From a virus, in IMG/VR virus record IMGVR_UViG_3300025070_002617, positions 1 to 22,833 of that record: a stretch of 22,833 nucleotides of DNA; one strand, written 5' to 3'. The position numbers were made by a program, and so were the translations under genes. The notes beneath the pieces were generated by a model, which did not search any database, was not told the DNA's origin, and worked only from the letters and a program-made list of their open reading frames with translations. Shown here in pieces: positions 12,684 through 20,059 of the stretch. Each line of letters opens with the position of its first letter. Positions within the stretch are counted from its first letter, which is position 1.

Positions 12684-13384
12684 AGGTATCAGTAGTCATC
12701 CCTTGTTATGAGTATGGTGGTAAGGGTGTCAGATACCTTTCTGATATGTTTAGAACCATCTCACAACAAACACTAAAGGAAGTAGAAGTTATCATTCCAG
12801 ATCACAGTGTCAATACTGACATTGAAGAGTTCTGTCATGATAACATTTTTGATTTAAATATTATCTATTTTAGAAACGAAGAGAACCGCGGTGATGTAGC
12901 ATCTAATAAGAATCTTGGAATGGATCTTGCTAAGGGTGAGATTGTTAAGATGATGTATATGGATGACTACTTCTATACGAATGATGCACTAGAGAAAACT
13001 TATAATACATTAATAAATTCCGATAAGATGTGGTTGGTATGTGGTACTAATCATACGAGAGATAATGGTAAAACATTTGATACGTTCATCATGCCCCGGT
13101 GGAATGACAATATGTTACGGGCCAGAGGAAACAATACCATGAGTGGTGTTTCTGTGATATCATACAAGAACCCTATAGATGTCAGATGGGATTCGAAAAC
13201 AATTATGTTACTGGATGTAGATTTCTACTACTCACTAAGGTCTAAGTATGGTGATTGTATCTACTTGAATGAGTGCATGATTACTCAGAGGGTAAATAAA
13301 GATGCGTTGTCATCCACGATTAGTGACGAGGATGTACAAAAAGAATTTGTGTATTGTAGAGAGAAACACGGTATTATATTATGA
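12674..13384 (+). CDS. GT2-family (GT-A) glycosyltransferase
   Basis: A 236-residue protein. The N-terminus VSVVIPCYEYG (5-15) is the first strand and nucleotide-binding loop of GT2. ENRGDVASNKNLGMDLAKGE (70-89) is the central helix, and MYMDDYF (94-100) carries the metal-binding DD pair. It is short for GT2: the catalytic domain is present but there is no C-terminal membrane or extra domain, so it should be soluble. Donor and acceptor cannot be predicted. It starts inside the methyltransferase gene (10-nt overlap) and ends in an ATGA overlap with the GT92-like gene. Confidence 0.85.
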   Translation: MEIKVSVVIPCYEYGGKGVRYLSDMFRTISQQTLKEVEVIIPDHSVNTDIEEFCHDNIFDLNIIYFRNEENRGDVASNKNLGMDLAKGEIVKMMYMDDYFYTNDALEKTYNTLINSDKMWLVCGTNHTRDNGKTFDTFIMPRWNDNMLRARGNNTMSGVSVISYKNPIDVRWDSKTIMLLDVDFYYSLRSKYGDCIYLNECMITQRVNKDALSSTISDEDVQKEFVYCREKHGIIL

Positions 13385-14208
13385 AACATTACCTGTCAAT
13401 CGCATCTGTTTTCAAGAATGAAAGCTGGAATCTTAAGGAGTGGGTTCTACATTATAAGCATCACGGGGTTGATCACATCTACTTGGTCAACGACTTCAGT
13501 GATGATGAGTATTTGCCTATACTTGAACCGTTCATTCGTGAAGGATTTGTTACACTCTTCCAGAATAATATCACAGAAAAATATACTGGTAGACAGACTG
13601 ATGTAAACAATCGTTTCTTCTTACCTATTTGTAATGAAACTCAATGGATTGCCCAAATCGATCTAGATGAATTTCTATATAGTCCTAAGACAGTAGACTT
13701 AAAAGAAGTCTTAAGGAACTACGAAGAGTACGGTACAATTGAAACCAATTGGGTATGGTTCAATAGTAACGATCATCTTTATCACCCTGATGGTGGTCTG
13801 GTTAAGAATTTTACTAGTCGTGCTGAATTTGGAGACAGGGTATGGATGACCCATCGATCCAGATGTGCTGGTGCCGGACAAGAAGAACCTGAATGGTTTA
13901 ATCTTTGGGCACCTAAACAGATTGCAAACACTAGATTTGGTGTACAATCTTTTAATATTCATAAGATATTCACTAGTGGACCTAACATTAACTTATCATT
14001 TGTTGGTAGACCAGACGATCCTGAGATACTAAACAATCACTACCAGATTCAATCAAGAGAGTTCTGGGAAAAGATTAAGATGACAAGAGGTGCATTGAAT
14101 AACTGGTACGCAGCCAATGCAAGAGGTTGGCATACTTTCTATTCATTAGACGTAGGAGATACTGTAGACACAACACTGGCGGAACAAAACAAGGAGATTG
14201 AATTATGA
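13381..14208 (+). CDS. GT92/GT2-like glycosyltransferase
   Basis: A 275-residue protein beginning SIASVFKNESWNLKEWVLHY (6-25), then HGVDHIYLVNDFSDD (28-42). This is the usual opening of GT92 and related GT2-like families (xxKNE...W..hh...G..h.....d.S.D). QIDLDEFL (92-99) is the DxD site. RSRCAG (158-163) and NHY near 220 are further conserved-looking points. Relatives transfer galactose or other hexoses, but the donor here is unknown. No membrane segment is seen. It overlaps both neighbours by 4 nt, so translation is probably coupled. Confidence 0.82.
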   Translation: MKHYLSIASVFKNESWNLKEWVLHYKHHGVDHIYLVNDFSDDEYLPILEPFIREGFVTLFQNNITEKYTGRQTDVNNRFFLPICNETQWIAQIDLDEFLYSPKTVDLKEVLRNYEEYGTIETNWVWFNSNDHLYHPDGGLVKNFTSRAEFGDRVWMTHRSRCAGAGQEEPEWFNLWAPKQIANTRFGVQSFNIHKIFTSGPNINLSFVGRPDDPEILNNHYQIQSREFWEKIKMTRGALNNWYAANARGWHTFYSLDVGDTVDTTLAEQNKEIEL

Positions 14209-15011
14209 CTATTGGAATGAACAACCTTGGTAGTAATGGAAGAATTGGTAATCAACTATTCCAATATGCTGGACTTGTAGGTATTGCAAAGAATAAAGGT
14301 TATGACTTTAGAATCCCAGAAGACCAAGAGCTCAGTAAATGTTTTGAAATGCTTCATTGTGGTAACCGTTATGGTCTTATTGACGGACCTGAGTGTGTTC
14401 TTCATGAGTCTCATACATTTGCAGAAGACCTTTTTAATGAGTGTCCTAATCACATTCATCTAAGTGGGTACTTTCAAACAGAAAAGTATTTTAAAGATGC
14501 ACAACGATTATTGAAATGGGATTTTAGATTTAAAGATACTATTATCGATGAAGTTGATTATACCTATGGTGATATTCTAAGTACAAACCCCGTCTCTATC
14601 TGTGTGAGAGAGTATAATGATCACTTTGATTACCCTGGTAGTCATAACAATCATCGTAACTTGCCATGGGAATATTTTGAACGTGGTATTGAGATGTTAG
14701 GTAAAGACAGAACTTATATTATCTGTTCAAACAATCTCGATTTATGTAGAGAACAAGAAGTATTCAAAGGTAAGAACTTCTATTTCAATGACATCACAAC
14801 TAAGGTAGAAAAGTCTCACTTTGATCTATGTTTGATTTCTAAGTGTTCGGACTTTATAACCTCCAATAGTACATTTAGTTGGTGGGGTGCATACTTATCA
14901 CAGAATCCAAATAAGAGAGTGATTGCACCAACACCATGGTACGGTCCTGGTCTACAACATATTAGTACAGAAGATTTATACCCCGAGTCATGGGAGGTAA
15001 TTAAAGCATGA
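14205..15011 (+). CDS. GT11-like protein with altered donor motif
   Basis: A 268-residue protein, clearly GT11 by GRIGNQLFQYAG (12-23), GYFQTEKYFK (88-97) and SNSTFSWWGAYL (220-231). The usual HIRRGDY donor motif is replaced by CVREYNDHF (133-141): His becomes Cys, the second Arg becomes Glu and the Gly is lost, while the first Arg (135) is kept. The enzyme may be inactive, may use another donor, or may act as a partner subunit. It is a paralogue of the GT11 at 18318, sharing the FQTEKYFK and NSTFSWWGA segments. It has ATGA overlaps on both sides. Confidence 0.83.
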   Translation: MTIGMNNLGSNGRIGNQLFQYAGLVGIAKNKGYDFRIPEDQELSKCFEMLHCGNRYGLIDGPECVLHESHTFAEDLFNECPNHIHLSGYFQTEKYFKDAQRLLKWDFRFKDTIIDEVDYTYGDILSTNPVSICVREYNDHFDYPGSHNNHRNLPWEYFERGIEMLGKDRTYIICSNNLDLCREQEVFKGKNFYFNDITTKVEKSHFDLCLISKCSDFITSNSTFSWWGAYLSQNPNKRVIAPTPWYGPGLQHISTEDLYPESWEVIKA

Positions 15012-15787
15012 TTGAGATTGCAATTCACGATGGTTCACCTGGTTTAGCAAATAGAATTAAAAACTATGCAGGTATCTATAGAACATTTAAACAATGTATG
15101 ACCACCAACGAGGCGGATGCATATATCTTTAACGACATCACTCTGGCAAACATAGAACAACTTGGATATTATCCATGTTTTGATCACTGGAGATTACCTA
15201 TTCTCCCTGGTGAAGATAGAAAGACTGGTGAGTATAAGTATATCGATCTTCTATATGAAGATACCCCTAAGTATTTTATCGAACAGTATAAGAAAGCATT
15301 TGGTTACTTACAACCTAGACAAGATATTGTTGATTATGTTAACGATTTTACTGAGGGTTGGGGCAAAGTAGTTGGTTTGCATATTAGATCGTGGTACTGT
15401 GATAGACACAAGTATCATAGTAATGAACTGTTTGAAAGTGTTATAGATACTTTCGACAAAGATAGAAAGATCTTTCTTTGTGGTGACAACAGTGATGTAT
15501 TGAAACACTTTGAGAATAAGTATGGCAATCGTATCATCACTCACGAACAGAAGAAATATAATCATCCACACATGGCTGAGTCAGGACATAACAAGTCCAT
15601 GCAAGACACAGTAGACGCATTCATTGACTTGATGCTTCTGTCCAAGTGTGATACCATTGTGGGTACATATGCCTCAACGTTTGCTGAGGTTGCATGGTGG
15701 TTAGGAGATACCAAACCTAAGGTAATTATTCCCGAACCATACAATGTAGAGGAATCATTTAAGAATAGGATTTTTGAGAGACTATGA
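15008..15787 (+). CDS. Fucosyltransferase-fold (NodZ/GT23-like) glycosyltransferase
   Basis: A 259-residue protein. GLANRIKNYAG (12-22) resembles the G-x-x-N-R glycine loop of GT-B fucosyltransferases. VGLHIRSWYCDRHK (122-135) contains the H-x-R donor-binding motif. KIFLCGDNSDV (154-164) and GTYASTFAEVAWWLG (219-233) match the C-terminal nucleotide half. Together this fits the NodZ/alpha-1,6-fucosyltransferase and O-fucosyltransferase superfamily, whose members use GDP-L-fucose. The precise family is uncertain. No signal or membrane segment is present. Confidence 0.72.
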   Translation: MIEIAIHDGSPGLANRIKNYAGIYRTFKQCMTTNEADAYIFNDITLANIEQLGYYPCFDHWRLPILPGEDRKTGEYKYIDLLYEDTPKYFIEQYKKAFGYLQPRQDIVDYVNDFTEGWGKVVGLHIRSWYCDRHKYHSNELFESVIDTFDKDRKIFLCGDNSDVLKHFENKYGNRIITHEQKKYNHPHMAESGHNKSMQDTVDAFIDLMLLSKCDTIVGTYASTFAEVAWWLGDTKPKVIIPEPYNVEESFKNRIFERL

Positions 15788-16680
15788 AAACTTCCCTTGT
15801 TACGGGTGGTGCCGGATTTATCGGTAGTCACTTGGTGGACAAACTATTATCAATGGGTCACAAGGTGATCGTTCTTGATAATGAATCATCTGAAGGTCAT
15901 GATGATTATCATTGGAACAGTGGTGCAACAAATTACCCTGTAGACATTCGAAATTTTTATCATATTGTTGATAAGTTTAGGGGAGTTGATTATGTCTATC
16001 ATCTTGCGGCTAAGGCAAGTGTTCAGGCATCGATTGACTTCCCACTTGATACAATGGAAACACAGGTCATGGGTACAGCCAATGTACTTGAAGCTGCAAG
16101 ACAGTGTGGTGTAGAAAAGTTTATCTACTCATCTACCTCTGCATGTTATGGTAATAAGAATCCTATTCCCAATACGGAAATTATGAGAGAAGACCCTCTC
16201 AATCCTTATGCTATTGGTAAGTTGGCTGGTGAACAACTGGTCAAGTCATATCATGGTCTCCATGGTATGAAAACTGTAGCATTTAGATATACTAATGTGT
16301 ATGGAGAGAGGGCCAGACATGTAGGAACATATGCTCCCGCAGTGAGTAAGTTTCTGAAGATGACCCGAGAGGGACAACCCATTACTATCTTTGGTGATGG
16401 TTCACAACGTCGTGACTTTATTCATGTATCTGATGTAGTCAATGCCAATGCACTGATTAGTTTCATGGAACTTGACAACTGGGGTGAAGTTTATAACATT
16501 GGGTATGGTGAGAACTGGAGTATTAAAGATATTGCAGATGCCATCTCTGATGATCAGGTTTTCTTATCAGGTAAACCTGGTGAGATGAGAGAAACCCTTG
16601 CAGATATTCGTAAGGCAAAGTCAGAACTGACCTGGAAACCTAAAGTAAACATTCTTGATTGGATCAAAACACAACTATGA
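15784..16680 (+). CDS. UDP-sugar 4-epimerase-like extended SDR
   Basis: A 298-residue protein with TGGAGFIGSH (7-16), YHLAAKASV (72-80), SSTSACYG (116-123), Tyr142/Lys146 in PYAIGK, FRYTNVYG near 168-175 and RRDFIHVSDV near 210-219. The pattern fits the GalE/WbpP group of UDP-hexose or UDP-HexNAc 4-epimerases. These share the Ser/Thr-Tyr-Lys triad and invert C4 through a 4-keto intermediate. Substrate choice between UDP-Glc, UDP-GlcNAc and UDP-uronic acid cannot be made by eye. It sits between two glycosyltransferase genes with 4-nt overlaps, which suggests it supplies a donor to one of them. Confidence 0.83.
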   Translation: MKTSLVTGGAGFIGSHLVDKLLSMGHKVIVLDNESSEGHDDYHWNSGATNYPVDIRNFYHIVDKFRGVDYVYHLAAKASVQASIDFPLDTMETQVMGTANVLEAARQCGVEKFIYSSTSACYGNKNPIPNTEIMREDPLNPYAIGKLAGEQLVKSYHGLHGMKTVAFRYTNVYGERARHVGTYAPAVSKFLKMTREGQPITIFGDGSQRRDFIHVSDVVNANALISFMELDNWGEVYNIGYGENWSIKDIADAISDDQVFLSGKPGEMRETLADIRKAKSELTWKPKVNILDWIKTQL

Positions 16681-17483
16681 TTGACCTATCACAAGCAACG
16701 TTTATTATTCCTATCAGAATTGAATCCTCAGATAGGTTGAGAAATGTTATTACTACTACAGCATTTCTTTTAGAGAACTTCAATACAAACATTATCATCA
16801 AAGAAGTTGATAGTGAATCTGTATTTGAAAGAGATGCTCTTCCGATTCTTAAAAGTATCTTGGATGTAAATGTAAATGTAAAACATATCTTTGAGCAGAG
16901 TAACGAACCATTGTTTCATAGACAAAGAGTTCTAAATGAGATGATTATGGAAGCAGATACAGAGATAGTTGTGAACTATGACTGTGATGCTATCCTCCCT
17001 CTAGAATCATATGAACTAGCATACAAAGGTATTCTTGATGGTATCTACGATGTTGTATACCCTTATGCATCTGGTAACTATCAATACCAAGTAGAACAGT
17101 CGGACAAAGTTGTATCTCATTTTCTAGAGACAACAGACTATGAGTATCTGAAATCACATTCTAAAGTTCATGATGCACAGTATGGACATGTTCAGTTCTT
17201 CAACCGTGATGTTTATATCAAAGGTGGTATGGAGAATGAAAACTTTAAAGCCTATGCACCAGAAGACAAGGAAAGGTTTTACAGATTTACAAAACTAGGG
17301 TATAATGTAGGACGTATATCTAACTACATATACCATCTCGAACATTCCCGTGGTGAGAACTCTTGGTTTTCTAATCCTCACATGAATTCTAATATGTCTG
17401 AATGGGATAAGATTCAAAAACTGACCAAAGAAGAGCTCATAGAGTATTACTCGGTCCAAAGTTATCTTAAAAAGTATCAATGA
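16677..17483 (+). CDS. GT-A glycosyltransferase, GT7C/chondroitin-synthase-like
   Basis: A 268-residue protein. The N-terminal half is GT2-like: FIIPIRIESSDRLRN (9-23) and the metal-binding DCD at 102-104 in VNYDCDAIL. The C-terminal half has GGMENENFKAYAPEDKERFY (183-202), the hallmark of the GT7 C-terminal galactosyltransferase domain also found in bacterial chondroitin-type polymerases, followed by YIYHLEHSRGENS (217-229). The combination suggests a beta-linked hexose or HexNAc transferase. ATG 16677 is chosen because it makes the ATGA overlap with the epimerase that is typical of this operon; the longer frame lies inside that gene. Confidence 0.8.
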   Translation: MIDLSQATFIIPIRIESSDRLRNVITTTAFLLENFNTNIIIKEVDSESVFERDALPILKSILDVNVNVKHIFEQSNEPLFHRQRVLNEMIMEADTEIVVNYDCDAILPLESYELAYKGILDGIYDVVYPYASGNYQYQVEQSDKVVSHFLETTDYEYLKSHSKVHDAQYGHVQFFNRDVYIKGGMENENFKAYAPEDKERFYRFTKLGYNVGRISNYIYHLEHSRGENSWFSNPHMNSNMSEWDKIQKLTKEELIEYYSVQSYLKKYQ

Positions 17484-18331
17484 AAATTCTTAATCTAGGT
17501 TCTGGTGGTCAGATAGGTGCATACCTGTCTGACTATCTTCGTAAAAAGGGTCACGAGGTTTTTGATTTCGATATCACAAATGGTCCAGAACAGGATCTAA
17601 CTCTGATTCCAAATCTATCTCTTGAACATTATGTAAAAGAATCAGACTTCGTATTCTTTCTTGCATTTGATGTAGGTGGATCACGATATCTGAAGAAGTA
17701 TCAACATACCTTTGACTTTATCAATAACAACACTCGTCTGATGGCGAATGTATTTGGTCTATTGGAAAAATACCATAAGAGATTTATCTTTGCATCTTCA
17801 CAGATGGCAAACATGAGTTACTCACCCTATGGTATTCTTAAAACTGTAGGAGAATTATACACTAAGTCACTCAAAGGATTGACAGTTAAGTTCTGGAATG
17901 TATATGGTATTGAGAAAGACCATGAGAAGTCTCATGTAATTACTGATTTCATTCGTAGAGGGTTTGAAGAAGGTCAGTTTGAGATGATGACTGACGGTAC
18001 AGAAGAAAGACAGTTCTTATATGCTGAAGACTGTTGTAGAGGTCTTGAGACTATCATGGAATGTTATACTGACTTCAAACCTGAAGATGAACTACACTTG
18101 ACATCATTCCACTGGAATACAATTAAGGAAGTTGCAGAGATTATTTCTGGTCAATTCAATATAATTGAGAAGTATGATGTTAAAATCAAACCAGGAACAT
18201 CAAAAGATAGTGTTCAACTTGACAAGAGGAATGAAGCAAGTAATTATATTCACGGGTGGTGGATTCCAGAGACTACAATTGACCAGGGTATTGCAAAAGT
18301 ATTCAACGAAATGAAAAATGATTGGGTTTGA
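17480..18331 (+). CDS. NAD(P)-dependent extended SDR of unknown substrate
   Basis: A 283-residue protein. LGSGGQIGAYL (6-16) is the Rossmann glycine loop, FASSQMANMSYSPYGILK (104-121) holds the active-site Ser and the Tyr117/Lys121 pair, and VKFWNVYG (136-143) and RQFLYAEDC follow as in sugar SDR enzymes. The FDVGGSRYL segment (63-71) takes the place of the more usual HLAA region, resembling the GME-type MGG loop only loosely. It is probably a nucleotide-sugar epimerase, dehydratase or reductase; the substrate cannot be read from the sequence. It overlaps the following GT11 gene by 14 nt. Confidence 0.75.
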   Translation: MKILNLGSGGQIGAYLSDYLRKKGHEVFDFDITNGPEQDLTLIPNLSLEHYVKESDFVFFLAFDVGGSRYLKKYQHTFDFINNNTRLMANVFGLLEKYHKRFIFASSQMANMSYSPYGILKTVGELYTKSLKGLTVKFWNVYGIEKDHEKSHVITDFIRRGFEEGQFEMMTDGTEERQFLYAEDCCRGLETIMECYTDFKPEDELHLTSFHWNTIKEVAEIISGQFNIIEKYDVKIKPGTSKDSVQLDKRNEASNYIHGWWIPETTIDQGIAKVFNEMKNDWV

Positions 18332-19112
18332 TTATCTCGGAAAGGCTGGACAACTGGGTAACCAGATGTTTCAGTTTGCAGCAATAAAGGGTATTGCACA
18401 AAATCGAGGATACGATATGTGTATCCCTAAACATAATCAGAAACATCATGACGGTATAGGTAACATACTTACTATCGAACTTGATAATGTATTTGATATT
18501 GAGTGTCAAAGAAGTACAATAGGATCTGATATTCTTACAGAGCAAAGGTTTGATTTCGATGAAACCTTATTCAATAACTGTCCAGATAATGTAAGTCTGT
18601 ATGGTTTTTTTCAGACAGAAAAGTACTTCAAACATATTGAAGATACTATCCGCAGGGACTTTATATTCAAAAAGAGTATTCGAGATGACTGTAAAGAAAT
18701 TGTAGAGGAAGTTTTTGATCAAGATCCTATCGCATTACATATTCGTAGAGGTGATTTTTTAATCAACAGTGGTAATCATCATAACCTTTCTCTTGATTGG
18801 TATGAGAAAGCACTGAAGAAGTTTGACCCTGATAGAGAAGTCATCATATTTTCTGATGATATATTCTGGGCATCTGCTCAAGAACTCTTCAAACCTGATA
18901 GGTTTATTATCTCTGATGGTAATAGTTCTTATCATGATCTGTTTATGATGACACAGTGTAGTGACTTCATTATTGCAAACTCCACCTTCTCATGGTGGGG
19001 TGCATGGTTGGCCAACACGGGTAGAGTGGTTGCTCCATCTAAATGGTTTGGACCAAACAATGCTCACTTAAATACACAAGACCTGTACCCTAGTCACTGG
19101 GAGATTTTATAA
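18318..19112 (+). CDS. GT11 alpha-1,2-fucosyltransferase-like protein
   Basis: A 264-residue protein with all GT11 motifs intact: KAGQLGNQMFQFA (9-21), ALHIRRGDFL (139-148) and ANSTFSWWGAWL (220-231). The length (about 260-300) is normal for bacterial FucT2 enzymes. It should transfer a 6-deoxy or related L-sugar from GDP to a galactose-like acceptor. The window has no GDP-fucose synthesis genes (gmd, fcl), but does have gme, so GDP-L-galactose is a candidate donor. It is a paralogue of the protein at 14205. It ends one base into the start of the GT25 gene (TAATG). Confidence 0.88.
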   Translation: MIGFDYLGKAGQLGNQMFQFAAIKGIAQNRGYDMCIPKHNQKHHDGIGNILTIELDNVFDIECQRSTIGSDILTEQRFDFDETLFNNCPDNVSLYGFFQTEKYFKHIEDTIRRDFIFKKSIRDDCKEIVEEVFDQDPIALHIRRGDFLINSGNHHNLSLDWYEKALKKFDPDREVIIFSDDIFWASAQELFKPDRFIISDGNSSYHDLFMMTQCSDFIIANSTFSWWGAWLANTGRVVAPSKWFGPNNAHLNTQDLYPSHWEIL

Positions 19113-19915
19113 TGGATAAGAACAAATCAGTATACAAACTTAACGGTATTGGTCCGATCTATTGTATTAATCTAGATGGTCAACCAGAGAGATGGAAGTT
19201 TATGGAGGACCAGTTTAAGTACTGGGAGATCAAAGACTACACGCGTATCTCTGCCTATGACGGTCGTGAAGACGACTTAAGTGATATTCTGAAGGGAAGA
19301 TACCCTGACATGGTTTCATCGGGTGAGGTGGGTTGTGTGACATCTCACCTTAAGGCTATCAAACATTGGTATGAAACCTCTGATAGTCCTTATGCAATCA
19401 TCATGGAAGATGATTGTGATCTAAACCTTGTACGGTTCTGGAACTTTACATGGAAGGATTTCTATAGTAAGATTCCTTATGATTGGGACCTTTGCCAGAT
19501 TGCTATTATTTCAACTGGTGATATCCACATCAAAGTTCACAAGAGGTTTGTCAATGACTTCTCAACTGCTTGCTACCTTATCACAAGACACCATGCTGAA
19601 AAGATGATTCGTCTTCACTGTAGAGGTGACAAGTACAAACTTGATAATGGTGTAAGACCAAGACCAGTTGCAGATGATCTTCTGTATAATTCTGGTAATG
19701 CTTATGCCCTTCCCCTTTTATTATACAAAACTGAATTGGGTTCTAGTATTCATCCAGAACATGTAGATGTATTTCATAAACAAAACTATGAAGCACAGAT
19801 GAACTTCTGGGCAAATGCTGGAGCTCAAATGACAATTGACGAACTGATGGACTTCGATCCTTACCTTGGTAGAGTGTCGAATTCATCACAACAACAGCCC
19901 CCACAAGGGGGTTGA
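19112..19915 (+). CDS. GT25-family glycosyltransferase
   Basis: A 267-residue protein. IYCINLDGQPERWKFME (16-32), TRISAYDG (44-51), GEVGCVTSHLKAI (71-83) and the DxD-bearing YAIIMEDDCDL (94-104) are the four classic blocks of GT25 (the LPS beta-galactosyltransferase and collagen galactosyltransferase family). Residues VADDLLYN (about 187-194) could supply the catalytic or base region. The C-terminus ends in a low-complexity SSQQQPPQGG tail, encoded where a G/C hairpin overlaps the stop. It is the last gene of the island. The next promoter's -35 overlaps its TGA. Confidence 0.88.
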   Translation: MDKNKSVYKLNGIGPIYCINLDGQPERWKFMEDQFKYWEIKDYTRISAYDGREDDLSDILKGRYPDMVSSGEVGCVTSHLKAIKHWYETSDSPYAIIMEDDCDLNLVRFWNFTWKDFYSKIPYDWDLCQIAIISTGDIHIKVHKRFVNDFSTACYLITRHHAEKMIRLHCRGDKYKLDNGVRPRPVADDLLYNSGNAYALPLLLYKTELGSSIHPEHVDVFHKQNYEAQMNFWANAGAQMTIDELMDFDPYLGRVSNSSQQQPPQGG

Positions 19916-19940
19916 CATAACCGAAACCATCGGTTATAAT
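19896..19940 (+). promoter_or_regulatory. Perfect-consensus sigma70 promoter with adjoining hairpins
   Basis: TTGACA (19912-19917), a 17-nt spacer and TATAAT (19935-19940): a 12/12 match at optimal spacing. A hairpin with stem AGCCCCC/GGGGGTT and loop ACAA (19896-19913) ends at the -35. A second inverted repeat, AACCGA-AACCA-TCGGTT (19919-19935), fills the spacer and could be an operator. The last three bases of the -10 begin the late box at 19938. Confidence 0.9.
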
Positions 19941-19945
19941 AAATA
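19938..19945 (+). promoter_or_regulatory. T4-type late promoter box AATAAATA
   Basis: AATAAATA is fused to the consensus -10, giving TATAATAAATA. Unlike the other late boxes it lies far (114 nt) from the next start, so a late transcript would also carry the structured leader. Confidence 0.6.
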
Positions 19946-19995
19946 ACATCACCTTTGTCTTTCAGTAATTAAAGTAACAAACGGTAATATTTAAC

Positions 19996-20052
19996 AGGGA
20001 GTTGTCGATTCCCTTTCCATCCGTGGGTATTCTCCACGAGAAAAAAACGAGG
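19996..20052 (+). other. Structured 5' leader and ribosome-binding site
   Basis: In the leader of the 20060 gene, AGGGA (19996-20000) can pair with TCCCT (20010-20014). CGTGG (20022-20026) pairs perfectly with CCACG (20034-20038) around a 7-nt loop. An A-rich run then leads to the ribosome-binding site CGAGG (20048-20052), seven bases from the ATG. The hairpins may stabilise the mRNA or control its translation. Confidence 0.5.
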
Positions 20053-20059
20053 TAAACAA

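Noticed and set aside
17879-17906. TTGACA with TATATG at 16 nt inside the SDR gene
   Set aside because: The -10 is weak and the site lies in the middle of a coding region with no gene start nearby; expected by chance in AT-rich DNA.
18097-18125. TTGACA followed by TACAAT inside the SDR gene
   Set aside because: The spacer is only 14 nt and the site is internal to a gene.
4266-19915. Host LPS or capsule locus carried in a prophage or contaminating host DNA
   Set aside because: No export, polymerase or ligase genes are present, and phage late boxes, a terminator-nested promoter and phage tRNA and purine genes flank the island without a break.
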